From NCBI RefSeq assembly GCF_001613365.1, contig NZ_BDCF01000064.1:1-37227 (forward strand): a stretch of 37,227 bases of DNA, read 5' to 3'. Below the pieces are notes generated by a model that did no database searches, was not told the origin of the DNA, and saw only the letters and a program-made list of their open reading frames with translations. The DNA comes from Nocardia xishanensis NBRC 101358 (GTDB lineage Bacteria > Actinomycetota > Actinomycetes > Mycobacteriales > Mycobacteriaceae). Positions 29,107 to 37,113 of the stretch are shown in pieces (positions within the stretch are counted from its first letter, which is position 1; every line of letters begins with the position of its first letter). A program made the position numbers and the translations under genes.

Positions 29107-31530
29107 ATGTCGATTACCGTGCAGGCATCGGGCGCGACCGGACTCACTACGGCGGAGGTCGAGCAGCGACGCCGCGACGGGCTCACCAACGACGTGCCGG
29201 ACCGGGCCAGCCGTTCGGTCCGCGAGATCGTCCGCGCCAACGTCTTCACCAGAATCAACGCCATCCTCGGTGTGCTGTTCGTCCTGGTGCTCTCGACCGG
29301 TTCGATCATCGACGGCATGTTCGGCCTACTGATCGTGGCCAACAGCGCCGTCGGCATCATCCAGGAGATCCGGGCCAAACGGACGCTGGATGAGCTGGCC
29401 ATCGTGAGCCAGGCCAAGCCGACGGTGCGCCGCGACGGTGTCGCGCGGGAGGTGGCGCCGAAGGATGTGGTGCTCGACGACCTCATCGAGCTCGGTCCGG
29501 GCGACCAGATCGTGGTGGACGGCATCGTCGAGGAGTCCGCGCTGCTGGAGATCGACGAATCGCTGCTGACCGGCGAGGCCGATCCCATCGACAAGGCCGT
29601 CGGCGCGGAGGTGATGTCGGGTAGCTACGTGGTGTCCGGCTCCGGCGCGTACCGGGCCACGAAGGTAGGCCGCGACGCCTACGCCGCGAAGCTGGCCGAG
29701 GAGGCGAGCAAGTTCACCCTGGTGCACTCCGAGTTGCGCACCGGCATCGACAAGATCCTGAAGTTCATCACCTACCTGCTCATCCCCGCCGGTCTGCTGA
29801 GCATCTACAACCAGCTGTTCTCCAGCGGCGAGAGCTGGCGGCCCGCGGTGACGGGCATGGTGGCCGCGCTGGTGCCGATGGTGCCCGAGGGGCTGGTGCT
29901 GATGACCTCCATCGCGTTCGCGGTGGGCGTGGTGCGGCTCGGCCGCCGCCAGTGCCTGGTCCAGGAATTGCCCGCGATCGAGGGCCTGGCCCGCGTCGAC
30001 GTGGTGTGCGCGGACAAGACGGGCACGTTGACCGAGAACGGGATGCGGTTGTCGGACATCAAGATCCTGGACGGCTTCGACGACCGCGAGGTGCGCCGGG
30101 CGCTGGCCGCGATGGCGGGCGACGATCCGCGCCCCAATGCCAGCGTGCAGGCCATCGCCGAAGAGCTGACCGACCGGCCCGAGTGGCAGCACACCGCGGT
30201 GGCGCCGTTCTCCTCGGCCAAGAAATGGAGCGGGTTCTCCTACGGCGAGCACGGCGACTGGCTGCTCGGCGCGCCGGACGTGCTGCTCGATCCGGATTCC
30301 GAGGACGCGCGCACGGCCGAGGAACTCGGCTCCTCCGGCCTGCGCGTCCTGTTGCTCGCGCAGAGCGACCGCCCGGTGGACGCGCCGGACGCGCCGGGCA
30401 CGGTGCGTCCCGCCGCGCTGGTCGTGCTGGAGCAGAAGATCCGCCCCGACGCTCGCGAGACGCTCGACTACTTCGCCAGTCAGAACGTGTCGATCAAGGT
30501 GATCTCCGGCGACAACGCCGTCTCGGTCGGCGCGGTGGCCTCCTCGCTCGACCTGCCCGGCGGCGACCACGCCGTCGACGCGCGCCGATTGCCCGAGGAC
30601 GCCGGACAGCTCGCCGACGTGCTCGACCGCGAGACGACCTTCGGCCGGGTCCGTCCGGATCAGAAGCGCGCCATGGTCGGCGCGCTCCAGTCGCGCGGGC
30701 ACACCGTCGCGATGACCGGCGACGGCGTGAACGACGTGCTGGCGCTGAAGGATTCCGATATCGGCGTGGCCATGGGCGCAGGCAGTCCCGCGACCCGCGC
30801 GGTGGCGCAGATCGTGTTGCTGGACAACAAGTTCGCGACGCTGCCCTACGTCGTCGGCGAGGGCCGCCGGGTGATCGGCAACATCGAGCGCGTCTCGAAT
30901 CTGTTCCTCACCAAGACCGTGTACTCGGTGCTGCTGGCGTTCCTGGTCGGCCTGGCCGGTATCGGTTCGCAGATCTTCGACTACGAGCCGATCGGCTACC
31001 CGTTCCTGCCGCGCCACGTCACCATCGCCGCCTGGTTCACCATCGGCATTCCGGCGTTCATCCTGTCGCTGGCCCCGAACAACGAACGCGCCCGCACCGG
31101 CTTCGTCTCGCGCGTCATGCGCTTGGCGATTCCGTCCGGCGCGGTGATCGGCATCGCGACCTTCGTGGCGTACTTGATCGCCTATGCGGGGCCGGACGCC
31201 ACCGAGACGCAGAAGGAGCAGGCGGGCACCACAGCACTCATCACGCTGATCATGATCGCTATGTGGGTGCTGGCCATCGTTGCCCGCCCGTACGTGTGGT
31301 GGAAGGTGGTGTTGATCGGTGCGTCCGTCGCGGCCTATGTCGTGCTGTTCACCGTGCCGTTCACCCGCGATTTCTTCAAGCTCGATCCGTCCAACGCGGC
31401 GCTCACCACGGCGGCGTTCGTCTGTGGCGCGGTCGGCATCGTGCTGGTGGAGGCGATCTGGTGGATCAGCGCCGCGCTGCACGGCGAGCAGCGCAGGCTC
31501 ATCCCCGCCTCGCCCGGCGGCAGCGCATGA
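29107..31530 (+). CDS. ctpE: CtpE-type P-type ATPase (probable calcium transporter)
   Basis: This 807-aa P-type ATPase closely follows the mycobacterial CtpE pattern: NDVPDRASRSVREIVRANVFTRINAILGVLF at the N-terminus, the actuator motif SLLTGEADP, PMVPEGLVLMTSIAFAVGVVRLGRRQCLVQELPAIEGLARVDVVC before the phosphorylation site, and Asp303 in DKTGTLTENGM. The hinge is MTGDGVNDVLALKDSDIGVAMGAG. About ten membrane segments are present (four before the large P/N domain loop, six after). Mycobacterial CtpE is reported to import calcium and to matter for envelope integrity; transfer of that role is inferred. There are no N-terminal heavy-metal CxxC motifs, which argues against a copper or cadmium pump. 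Confidence 0.92.
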   Translation: MSITVQASGATGLTTAEVEQRRRDGLTNDVPDRASRSVREIVRANVFTRINAILGVLFVLVLSTGSIIDGMFGLLIVANSAVGIIQEIRAKRTLDELAIVSQAKPTVRRDGVAREVAPKDVVLDDLIELGPGDQIVVDGIVEESALLEIDESLLTGEADPIDKAVGAEVMSGSYVVSGSGAYRATKVGRDAYAAKLAEEASKFTLVHSELRTGIDKILKFITYLLIPAGLLSIYNQLFSSGESWRPAVTGMVAALVPMVPEGLVLMTSIAFAVGVVRLGRRQCLVQELPAIEGLARVDVVCADKTGTLTENGMRLSDIKILDGFDDREVRRALAAMAGDDPRPNASVQAIAEELTDRPEWQHTAVAPFSSAKKWSGFSYGEHGDWLLGAPDVLLDPDSEDARTAEELGSSGLRVLLLAQSDRPVDAPDAPGTVRPAALVVLEQKIRPDARETLDYFASQNVSIKVISGDNAVSVGAVASSLDLPGGDHAVDARRLPEDAGQLADVLDRETTFGRVRPDQKRAMVGALQSRGHTVAMTGDGVNDVLALKDSDIGVAMGAGSPATRAVAQIVLLDNKFATLPYVVGEGRRVIGNIERVSNLFLTKTVYSVLLAFLVGLAGIGSQIFDYEPIGYPFLPRHVTIAAWFTIGIPAFILSLAPNNERARTGFVSRVMRLAIPSGAVIGIATFVAYLIAYAGPDATETQKEQAGTTALITLIMIAMWVLAIVARPYVWWKVVLIGASVAAYVVLFTVPFTRDFFKLDPSNAALTTAAFVCGAVGIVLVEAIWWISAALHGEQRRLIPASPGGSA

Positions 31531-31592
31531 CGGTGGACCTGCCCGGCAGCGCGCCGAGATGCCTTGTGCGAAGCGGGCATTCGGAGTTGGAG

Positions 31593-31598
31593 TAACTT
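31593..31598 (+). promoter_or_regulatory. -10 box of the phzF-like gene, leaderless type
   Basis: TAACTT ends 8 nt before ATG 31607 in the 76-bp gap after ctpE. No Shine-Dalgarno is present. Confidence 0.45.
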
Positions 31599-31606
31599 CT
31601 CCGACT

Positions 31607-32425
31607 ATGGAGGTACTGCTGCACCAGATCGACGCGTTCGCCGACGCACCGTTCTCGGGTAATCCGGCGGCCGTGATGCCGCTGACGTCGTGGTTGCCGG
31701 ACGAGCTGCTGCAAAACCTGGCCGAGGAGAACAACCTCGCCGAAACCGCCTTCTACACCTCGCAGTTACCCCCGGAGGCGGTCGGGCCGCCCGGCGATCA
31801 TCCGGCGTTCCACCTGCGCTGGTTCACCCCCGCGGCGGAGGTCGACATGTGCGGGCACGCCACCCTCGCCGCCGCGGCCCAGGTCCTGGAGGACATGCAT
31901 CCCGGCGCCGACCGGGTGAGCTTCTTCACCAGGAGCGGCTGGCTGCACGTGGATCGCACCGACGACGACGAGTACGTGCTCGACCTGCCGACGGTGGCGT
32001 CCGTCGAGGTCGAGCCGGACCCGGCGCTGGTGGCGGCACTCGGGGTGGCGCCGGTGCGCGCCTTCTCCGGCACCGACGAGGTCGTCGTGCTGGCCTCGGA
32101 GGACGAAGTCCGCCGCGCCCGTCCGCTGCTGAGCGCCTTCCCGCCGCTGCCGAGGGCGGCCGTGCTCACCGCCCCCGGCGCGGAGGTCGATTTCGTCTCA
32201 CGAGTTTTCGCGCCCGGCATCGGCGTGCCGGAGGATCCGGTCACCGGATCGGCGCACGCCCAACTGGTTCCGCTGTGGGCCGCCGAGCTCGGTCGCACCG
32301 AGCTGCTCGCCCGTCAGCTGTCCCGGCGCGGCGGGTCCCTGCGCTGCGCGCTGGTCGACGACCGCGTCCTGCTGCTCGGCCGCTGCCGCCGCTATCTCGA
32401 CGGCGTGGTGACCCTGCCCGACTGA
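31607..32425 (+). CDS. PhzF family isomerase/epimerase-like protein
   Basis: This 272-aa protein belongs to the PhzF family, whose fold resembles diaminopimelate epimerase; the founding member isomerises an intermediate of phenazine synthesis. The N-terminus HQIDAFADAPFSGNPAAVM is typical, Glu46 in ENNLAETAFY is the catalytic acid, and LRWFTPAAEVDMCGHATLAAA and GVPEDPVTGSAHAQLVPLWA are the two conserved substrate-site blocks. No phenazine genes are nearby, so it is probably one of the many PhzF homologues of unknown substrate. ATG 31607 is chosen for its -10 box and family N-terminus. The longer open frame starts inside ctpE. It converges on the minus-strand operon with a 17-bp gap. Confidence 0.9.
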   Translation: MEVLLHQIDAFADAPFSGNPAAVMPLTSWLPDELLQNLAEENNLAETAFYTSQLPPEAVGPPGDHPAFHLRWFTPAAEVDMCGHATLAAAAQVLEDMHPGADRVSFFTRSGWLHVDRTDDDEYVLDLPTVASVEVEPDPALVAALGVAPVRAFSGTDEVVVLASEDEVRRARPLLSAFPPLPRAAVLTAPGAEVDFVSRVFAPGIGVPEDPVTGSAHAQLVPLWAAELGRTELLARQLSRRGGSLRCALVDDRVLLLGRCRRYLDGVVTLPD

Positions 32426-32442
32426 CGGTCGCGCCGCGCTCG

Positions 32443-33192
32443 TCAGTTGTCGGGGACCGGCGCGTCGTCGAGGCCGGGCACGACCGTGTCGGTGTGTTCC
32501 GGCAGCAGCGGTGTCACCGCGAAGTGGCCGGCGACGGCGTCGGCCGGTAAGGCTTCGACCGCGCGGATACCGTCGGCCGATGCCAGGTTTCGAAGGTCGG
32601 CCAGGGTGCCGCGGACGATCAGGCCGACGGTGCAGGCGCAGCCCGCGCGCAGACGGGAGATGGAGACCGTCATGACCCGCTGGTAGCGCTCGCCGATCGG
32701 GCCGGTCGACTCCAGCTGGTCCAGCAACTGCCAGGCGGCCGCGTCGGCGGACGCCACGGCGACCGCGTCGCCCGCGGGCACCTGCACCGCGACGATTGGC
32801 GTCTGCACGCCCGGTATCGAAACGTGGTGCAGCACCTGGCCGATGCGCAGCCCGCCGCTGTGCGCGGGAATCGCCGGTGGCGTGATCGGTTCGGTGAAGG
32901 ACACCAACGCCCAGTGCTGCTCGGTGTCGGCGCCGGAGAGCGAATCACGCGCCCGGGCAAGGTAAGCGGCGACCGGCTCGGCGCGGTCCGGTCCGAGCCG
33001 GTCGGTGCCGATGCCGATGTCCCGGGGCGGCTTCAGCGCACCGAGCACGGCCATGAACGCGATGACCGCGACCGCCAATGCCCCGGCGAGTGCCGCGCGC
33101 ACGATCCGCTCCCGTCGTCCACGACCGGTGCCGCCGGAGTCGGCGGCGTCGCCCCCGCGACGTTCCGCATCGAACTCGGACCGATCACGCAT
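32443..33192 (-). CDS. Unknown single-pass membrane protein, third gene of the lspA-rluD operon
   Basis: This 249-aa protein is not recognised. It has a charged cytoplasmic N-terminus (about 30 residues, MRDRSEFDAERRGGD), one membrane segment near residues 32-53 (AALAGALAVAVIAFMAVLGAL), and an extracellular or periplasmic C-terminal domain of about 195 residues. That domain has a paired cysteine motif, LRAGCACTVGLIVRG, near residues 184-198. Its ATG overlaps the rluD stop by 8 nt, so it is translationally coupled to rluD and lspA. The pattern suggests an envelope protein, but no function can be given. It converges with the phzF-like gene. Confidence 0.8.
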   Translation of the reverse strand: MRDRSEFDAERRGGDAADSGGTGRGRRERIVRAALAGALAVAVIAFMAVLGALKPPRDIGIGTDRLGPDRAEPVAAYLARARDSLSGADTEQHWALVSFTEPITPPAIPAHSGGLRIGQVLHHVSIPGVQTPIVAVQVPAGDAVAVASADAAAWQLLDQLESTGPIGERYQRVMTVSISRLRAGCACTVGLIVRGTLADLRNLASADGIRAVEALPADAVAGHFAVTPLLPEHTDTVVPGLDDAPVPDN

Positions 33193-34111
33193 TGCGCAGG
33201 ACGTCCAGCGCGTTCTTCAGATCGTCCGGGTACTCGCTGGTGATCTCCACCCAGCGTCCATCGGCCGGATGGGCGAAGCCGAGCGAGCGTGCGTGCAGCC
33301 ACTGCCGCGCCAGGCCGAGGCGTTCGGCGAGCCGCGGGTCGGCGCCGTAGGTGAGGTCGCCGCAGCAGGGGTGCCGGATCGCCGAGAAGTGCACGCGAAT
33401 CTGATGGGTGCGGCCGGTTTCCAGGTGGATGTCGAGCAGGCTGGCGGCCTGGAACGCCTCGACCGTGTCGTAGTGGGTGACGCTGGGCCGTCCGTCCGCG
33501 GTGACCGCGAACTTCCAGTCGTTGCCCCTCGCGCGGCCGATGGGGGCGTCGATGGTGCCGCTGCTCGGATCCGGATGTCCCTGCACCAGCGCGTGATAGC
33601 GCTTGTCGACGGTGCGCTGCTTGAACGCCCGCTTGAGCACGGTGTAGGCGTGCTCGGACTGGGCGACCACCATCACACCGGAGGTGCCGACGTCGAGCCG
33701 GTGCACGATGCCCTGTCGTTCGTGCGCGCCGGAGGTGGAGATGCGGTACCCGGCGGCGGCCAGCCCGCCGACCACGGTCGGGCCGGTCCAGCCCACGCCG
33801 GTGTGCGCCGCGACGCCGACCGGCTTGTCCACCGCGACGATGTCGTCGTCGGCGTAGAGGATCTTCATGCCCTCCACCGGCTCGGCCTCGATGGTGAGTT
33901 CGCGCTTGGGCTCGGGGAATTCGACCTCCAGCCAGGCGCCGGCGACGAGCCGGTCGGACTTGCCCGCGGGGACGCCGTCCAGTTGCACCGAGCCCTCGGC
34001 GGTGAGCGCAGCCACCGCGGTGCGCGAGAGTCCGAGCAGCCGGGAGAGGCCGGCGTCGACCCGCATGCCGTCGAGCCCGTCGGGCACCGGCATGGTCCTG
34101 GTCTCTCTCAT
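33185..34111 (-). CDS. rluD: RluD-type 23S rRNA pseudouridine synthase
   Basis: This 308-aa enzyme of the RluA/RluD family converts specific uridines in large-subunit rRNA to pseudouridine. An N-terminal S4-like RNA-binding part (MRVDAGLSRLLGLSRTAVAALTAEGSVQLDG) is followed by the catalytic domain. Motifs seen are ILYADDDIVAVDKPVGVAAH, GIVHRLDVGTSGVMV with catalytic Asp140, KRYHALVQG, and ETGRTHQIRVHFSAIRHPCCGDLTYG. ATG 34111 overlaps the lspA stop as ATGA, and the stop overlaps the next gene by 8 nt. lspA-rluD pairing is common in bacteria. ATG 34093 (MPVPDG) is a possible alternative start. Confidence 0.94.
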   Translation of the reverse strand: MRETRTMPVPDGLDGMRVDAGLSRLLGLSRTAVAALTAEGSVQLDGVPAGKSDRLVAGAWLEVEFPEPKRELTIEAEPVEGMKILYADDDIVAVDKPVGVAAHTGVGWTGPTVVGGLAAAGYRISTSGAHERQGIVHRLDVGTSGVMVVAQSEHAYTVLKRAFKQRTVDKRYHALVQGHPDPSSGTIDAPIGRARGNDWKFAVTADGRPSVTHYDTVEAFQAASLLDIHLETGRTHQIRVHFSAIRHPCCGDLTYGADPRLAERLGLARQWLHARSLGFAHPADGRWVEITSEYPDDLKNALDVLRNA

Positions 34112-34767
34112 GCCGCGTTCTCCTCTCCGGCGCCGGGCGTGTCCTTCTTCGGCTCGTCGTTCTTCGGTTCGTTCTCGGCGGGCGGATCGGCCTGCGCCGT
34201 GGCGGCCGGATCCTCGTCCGTCGCGCCGCGCCCGGTCCTGGTGCCGTCGGGTTCGAAACCGAAGACCGTCAGCACCACGAGCAGGATCGCGCCGCAGACG
34301 ATCGCCGAGTCGGCCACGTTGAACACCGGCCACCAGCCGATCGCGACGAAGTCGACGACGTGACCCTGCAACGGACCCGGCGCGCGGAACAGCCGGTCGA
34401 TCAGGTTGCCGAGCGCGCCGCCCAACACCAGGCCGAGGCCGATCGCCCACCACGGCGAGCGCAGCGTGCGGCCGATGCGGATGACGCCGATCACCACGGC
34501 CGCCGCCACCAGCGTCAGCAGCCAGGTCATGCCGGTGGCCATGGAGAAGGCCGCGCCCGGATTGCGCACCAGGGTGAAGCGCGCGAAATCGCCCACCAGG
34601 TACACCGGCTCGCCCGGCTCCAGCGTGGCGACCGCGATCGTCTTGGTGAGCAGGTCGAGGCAGAACAGCACCGCGGCGATGATCAGCAGGGCCCGCAGCC
34701 GTAGCGGCGGGGTCGTCTTGGTCGCCGGGTCGGCGGTGTTGTCCTCGGGCGGCCGGTCGTCACTCAC
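34108..34767 (-). CDS. lspA: LspA, lipoprotein signal peptidase
   Basis: This 219-aa signal peptidase II cleaves the signal peptide from diacylglyceryl-modified prolipoproteins in the membrane. Four membrane segments are visible. The catalytic aspartates are Asp124 in GGALGNLIDRLFRAPGPLQGHVVDF and Asp153 in WWPVFNVADSAIVCG, and FTLVRNPGAAFSM is the third conserved block. It has an acidic and Pro-rich N-terminus and a long charged C-terminal tail (about 45 residues) that ends in KKDTPGAGEENAA. The start is uncertain: GTG 34767 (MSDDRPPE) is chosen by similarity to related proteins, and ATG 34779 or 34776 are possible. It is the first gene of the minus-strand operon and lies divergent from two lipoprotein genes that it may process. 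Confidence 0.93.
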   Translation of the reverse strand: MSDDRPPEDNTADPATKTTPPLRLRALLIIAAVLFCLDLLTKTIAVATLEPGEPVYLVGDFARFTLVRNPGAAFSMATGMTWLLTLVAAAVVIGVIRIGRTLRSPWWAIGLGLVLGGALGNLIDRLFRAPGPLQGHVVDFVAIGWWPVFNVADSAIVCGAILLVVLTVFGFEPDGTRTGRGATDEDPAATAQADPPAENEPKNDEPKKDTPGAGEENAA

Positions 34768-34883
34768 GCCGATCATCATCTCTCGAGCGCCCCGCGCGCC
34801 GCGCCGCGCCTCCTCGTGGCGTGTTCGAACGCACTCCGCGGCGCGCGCGGCGAATGTCCCAGCTGACACTCAGGAAGCGGTCG

Positions 34884-34889
34884 TACCCT
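34884..34889 (+). promoter_or_regulatory. -10 box of the lipoprotein operon, leaderless type
   Basis: TACCCT ends 7 nt before GTG 34897 with no ribosome site. It favours GTG 34897 over an earlier in-frame TTG at 34891. Confidence 0.5.
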
Positions 34890-34896
34890 GTTGCTC

Positions 34897-35844
34897 GTGA
34901 CGGTGTTGTCTTCTTCTCACCTGCCCCGGTTCGCGCGCTCGAGCGCATTGCTCGTCGTGCTCGCGGTGGGGCTTTCCGCCTTCGGTGTCGCGTGCAGCGA
35001 CGACGCCGAGGCGCCCGCTGCCACCGAGGGCACCGAGCCGCTCGGCATCGGCAAGGAAGTGACCGTGCCTATCTCGGCCTCGGCCGCCACGCTCGTCGAG
35101 CCCGGCGCCGAGCCGCGCGAAGTGCTGCGGCCGCATTTCGTGGTCGGGACCGACCAGCGGGTGACCCTGCGCACCGATCACCGCATCGAACAGCAGATCA
35201 ACGATCAGCCGAGGCGCGACTTCTCGACGCCCGCGCTGACCATTCCGATGACCGCGGAGACCAGCACCGAGGGGGTCGACCTCGTCATCGGCGCGGTGTC
35301 CACCCCCGACCCGCTGCTGAACAAGGCGCTCACCGCCGCCGACGGCTCGCACGCGGGCTTCGACTTCAGCGACGACGGCGCCATCACCGCGCTGCGGCTC
35401 GCGCCGTCGCCGGACACCTCCAATGCCGCGCGCGCCGCGTTGGAGCAGGCCTTCTACCAGGCCGTGTACCGCTCGATCATGTTCCCCGACGAACCGGTCG
35501 GCGAGGGCGCGGTGTGGACCGTGCACCAGGAGGTGACCGGCGGCGTGACGCTCGACCAGGTCACCACCGCGACGCTGACCGAGCGCGACGGCGACCGGCT
35601 CACCATCCAGCTGAACGTGACGCAGACGCCGAAATCCACGCAGTGGTCGCTGCCGAACAATGCGGGCACCCTCGACATCGAGGACTACGTGATGCAGGGC
35701 ACCGGGACCATCACCGTCGACCTCGGCCTGCCGCTGCCGGTCGCCGGGTCCATCACGGTCGGCGGACATCAGGCATACCGCGACCCGCGCAGCGCGAGCA
35801 TGTTGCAGCAAACCATCACCACGCAGGTCTCGTGGGCGGAGTGA
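34897..35844 (+). CDS. Probable lipoprotein of unknown function
   Basis: This 315-aa exported protein is not assigned to a family with confidence. It carries a lipoprotein-type signal (basic start, hydrophobic residues about 17-30, then Cys33 in FGVAC); the -3 residue is Gly, which is weak for a lipobox. The mature part is rich in beta-type stretches and polar residues, with EREGD-like charged turns (TATLTERDGDRLTIQLNVTQT) and a conserved-looking VPDEPVG/GEGAVWTVHQE region. It may be a beta-rich envelope protein like other large uncharacterised actinobacterial lipoproteins. Its stop overlaps the next gene's GTG by a GTGA, so both are co-expressed. Confidence 0.75.
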   Translation: MTVLSSSHLPRFARSSALLVVLAVGLSAFGVACSDDAEAPAATEGTEPLGIGKEVTVPISASAATLVEPGAEPREVLRPHFVVGTDQRVTLRTDHRIEQQINDQPRRDFSTPALTIPMTAETSTEGVDLVIGAVSTPDPLLNKALTAADGSHAGFDFSDDGAITALRLAPSPDTSNAARAALEQAFYQAVYRSIMFPDEPVGEGAVWTVHQEVTGGVTLDQVTTATLTERDGDRLTIQLNVTQTPKSTQWSLPNNAGTLDIEDYVMQGTGTITVDLGLPLPVAGSITVGGHQAYRDPRSASMLQQTITTQVSWAE

Positions 35845-36554
35845 GGCGCGCGCTGTTGTCAGCGGTGGCGGGCGTGACCGTCGTCGCGGGCTGCGGCGCC
35901 GAAGACGAGCAGCCGCGCCTTCCCGCATTGCCGCCGCTCGGTCCCGCCGTGGCGGCCGCGCCGGTGAACGGTTCGCCGACAACCGATCCTGCGGAACTGG
36001 CGCGACGCCTGCTCGGTCCCGCCGATCTGCCCGGCCTGACGCCGGTGCTCGATCCCCGCGGTCCCGGGCAGCCGGAGCAGGCCGGGCCGATCGCCGAAAC
36101 GCGGCCCGCCCAATGCGCGCGCGTGCTGCTGCCGCTGGCCGAACAAGGCACCGAACCGCTGACCTGGAATACCGTCGCCTACAACGGCCCGAACTTCTCC
36201 AGCATCGATATCGATGCCGCGAGTTATTCGCCGGAGAAAATGCCGGCGGCCTTTTCCGCGGTACAGCAGACATTGCGCGAATGCACCGAATATTCCGGTA
36301 ACGACGCCGACGGAACGGCGATCGAATACCGGCTCGGCGCGCTGGACCAACCGCCCGTCGGCGACGCGTCGACGGCGTTCCAACTGCGTACCGCAAGCGC
36401 CGGTTTCACGCTGGTCTCGCTCGTCTCGATCGTTCAGGTCGGTCCGGTGTTGGCGCAGGTCACCATTACCGCGCCGGAATCCGTCGAGCCCGCGGCGCTG
36501 ACCGATCTTACGGCCGATCAGGTGGCGAGATTGCGCGGCGTCGCCGGGCCGTGA
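35841..36554 (+). CDS. Probable lipoprotein, second gene of the pair
   Basis: This 237-aa protein starts MRRALLSAVAGVTVVAGCGAE. VAGC at residues 15-18 is a good lipobox with Cys18. The mature part begins with a Pro/Ala-rich linker and then contains LARRLLGPADLPGLTPVLD, a cysteine in RPAQCARVL, a second in QTLRECTEYSG, and a C-terminal beta-rich part. The LLGPADLPG element plus two cysteines resembles the PknH-like sensor domains and related lipoproteins of mycobacteria, but the match is loose and the function unknown. The GTG start at 35841 overlaps the upstream stop (GTGA). The longer open frame upstream is a shadow of the first lipoprotein gene. Confidence 0.75.
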   Translation: MRRALLSAVAGVTVVAGCGAEDEQPRLPALPPLGPAVAAAPVNGSPTTDPAELARRLLGPADLPGLTPVLDPRGPGQPEQAGPIAETRPAQCARVLLPLAEQGTEPLTWNTVAYNGPNFSSIDIDAASYSPEKMPAAFSAVQQTLRECTEYSGNDADGTAIEYRLGALDQPPVGDASTAFQLRTASAGFTLVSLVSIVQVGPVLAQVTITAPESVEPAALTDLTADQVARLRGVAGP

Positions 36555-36601
36555 CACAAGATCATCCGGCCGATCGGACGATTCCGGGGGCTTATCGGGA
36601 A

Positions 36602-36607
36602 TAGGCT
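36602..36607 (+). promoter_or_regulatory. -10 box of the VOC gene
   Basis: TAGGCT lies 38 nt before ATG 36646. With a GGAGG at 36635-36639 this gives a short leader of about 32 nt with a normal ribosome site. This contrasts with the leaderless genes nearby. Confidence 0.45.
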
Positions 36608-36645
36608 CGCCCTGTCCGACAAAACGCCTCGACCGGAGGTCTCTC

Positions 36646-37113
36646 ATGTCCGATGTGAAGCCCATCCCCGACGGATATCCGAGGGTGTCGCCGGGCCTGG
36701 CGGTCGACGGCGCAGCGGCCGCGATCGATTTCTACAAGCAGGTGTTCGGCGCGACGGAGCGGATGCGCATGCCGCGCCCCGACGGCAAGATCGCGCACTG
36801 TGAGCTCATGCTCGGCGATTCGGTCGTCATGCTCGGCGATCCGGCGCCGGACATGGACTTCCTCGATCCCAAGACGGTCGGCGGCACACCCGTCAACATC
36901 TACGTCTACGTCGAGGACGCCGACGCGGCCTTCGCGGCCGCACTCGCCGGCGGAGCCAAGGAACTCACCCCGATGACCACCCAGTTCTACGGCGACCGCA
37001 GCGGTGCGTTCGAAGACCCGTGGGGACACCGCTGGACGGTGGCCACCCACGTGGAGGACATCTCGCCCGAGGAGATGGACCGGCGCATGGCGGAGATGTT
37101 CGGCGACGCATGA
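36646..37113 (+). CDS. VOC family protein (PhnB/glyoxalase-like)
   Basis: This 155-aa protein is a vicinal-oxygen-chelate fold protein of the PhnB-like type, a family covering glyoxalases, bleomycin resistance proteins and dioxygenases. Two beta-alpha-beta modules are seen: YPRVSPGLAVDGAAAAIDFYKQVFGATERMRMPRPDG with HCELMLGDSVVMLGD, and PVNIYVYVEDADAAFAAALAGGAKELTPM with YGDRSGAFEDPWGHRWTVATH. This last GxFxDPWGHRW block is the PhnB-like signature. The specific substrate is unknown. ATG 36646 has GGAGG 6 nt upstream. Its stop overlaps the first ATG of the tandem repeat that follows (ATGA 37110-37113). Confidence 0.9.
   Translation: MSDVKPIPDGYPRVSPGLAVDGAAAAIDFYKQVFGATERMRMPRPDGKIAHCELMLGDSVVMLGDPAPDMDFLDPKTVGGTPVNIYVYVEDADAAFAAALAGGAKELTPMTTQFYGDRSGAFEDPWGHRWTVATHVEDISPEEMDRRMAEMFGDA

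Noticed and set aside
29326..31734. 802-codon open frame antisense to ctpE
   Set aside because: Same reason: it mirrors a real P-ATPase gene and shows no protein family features.
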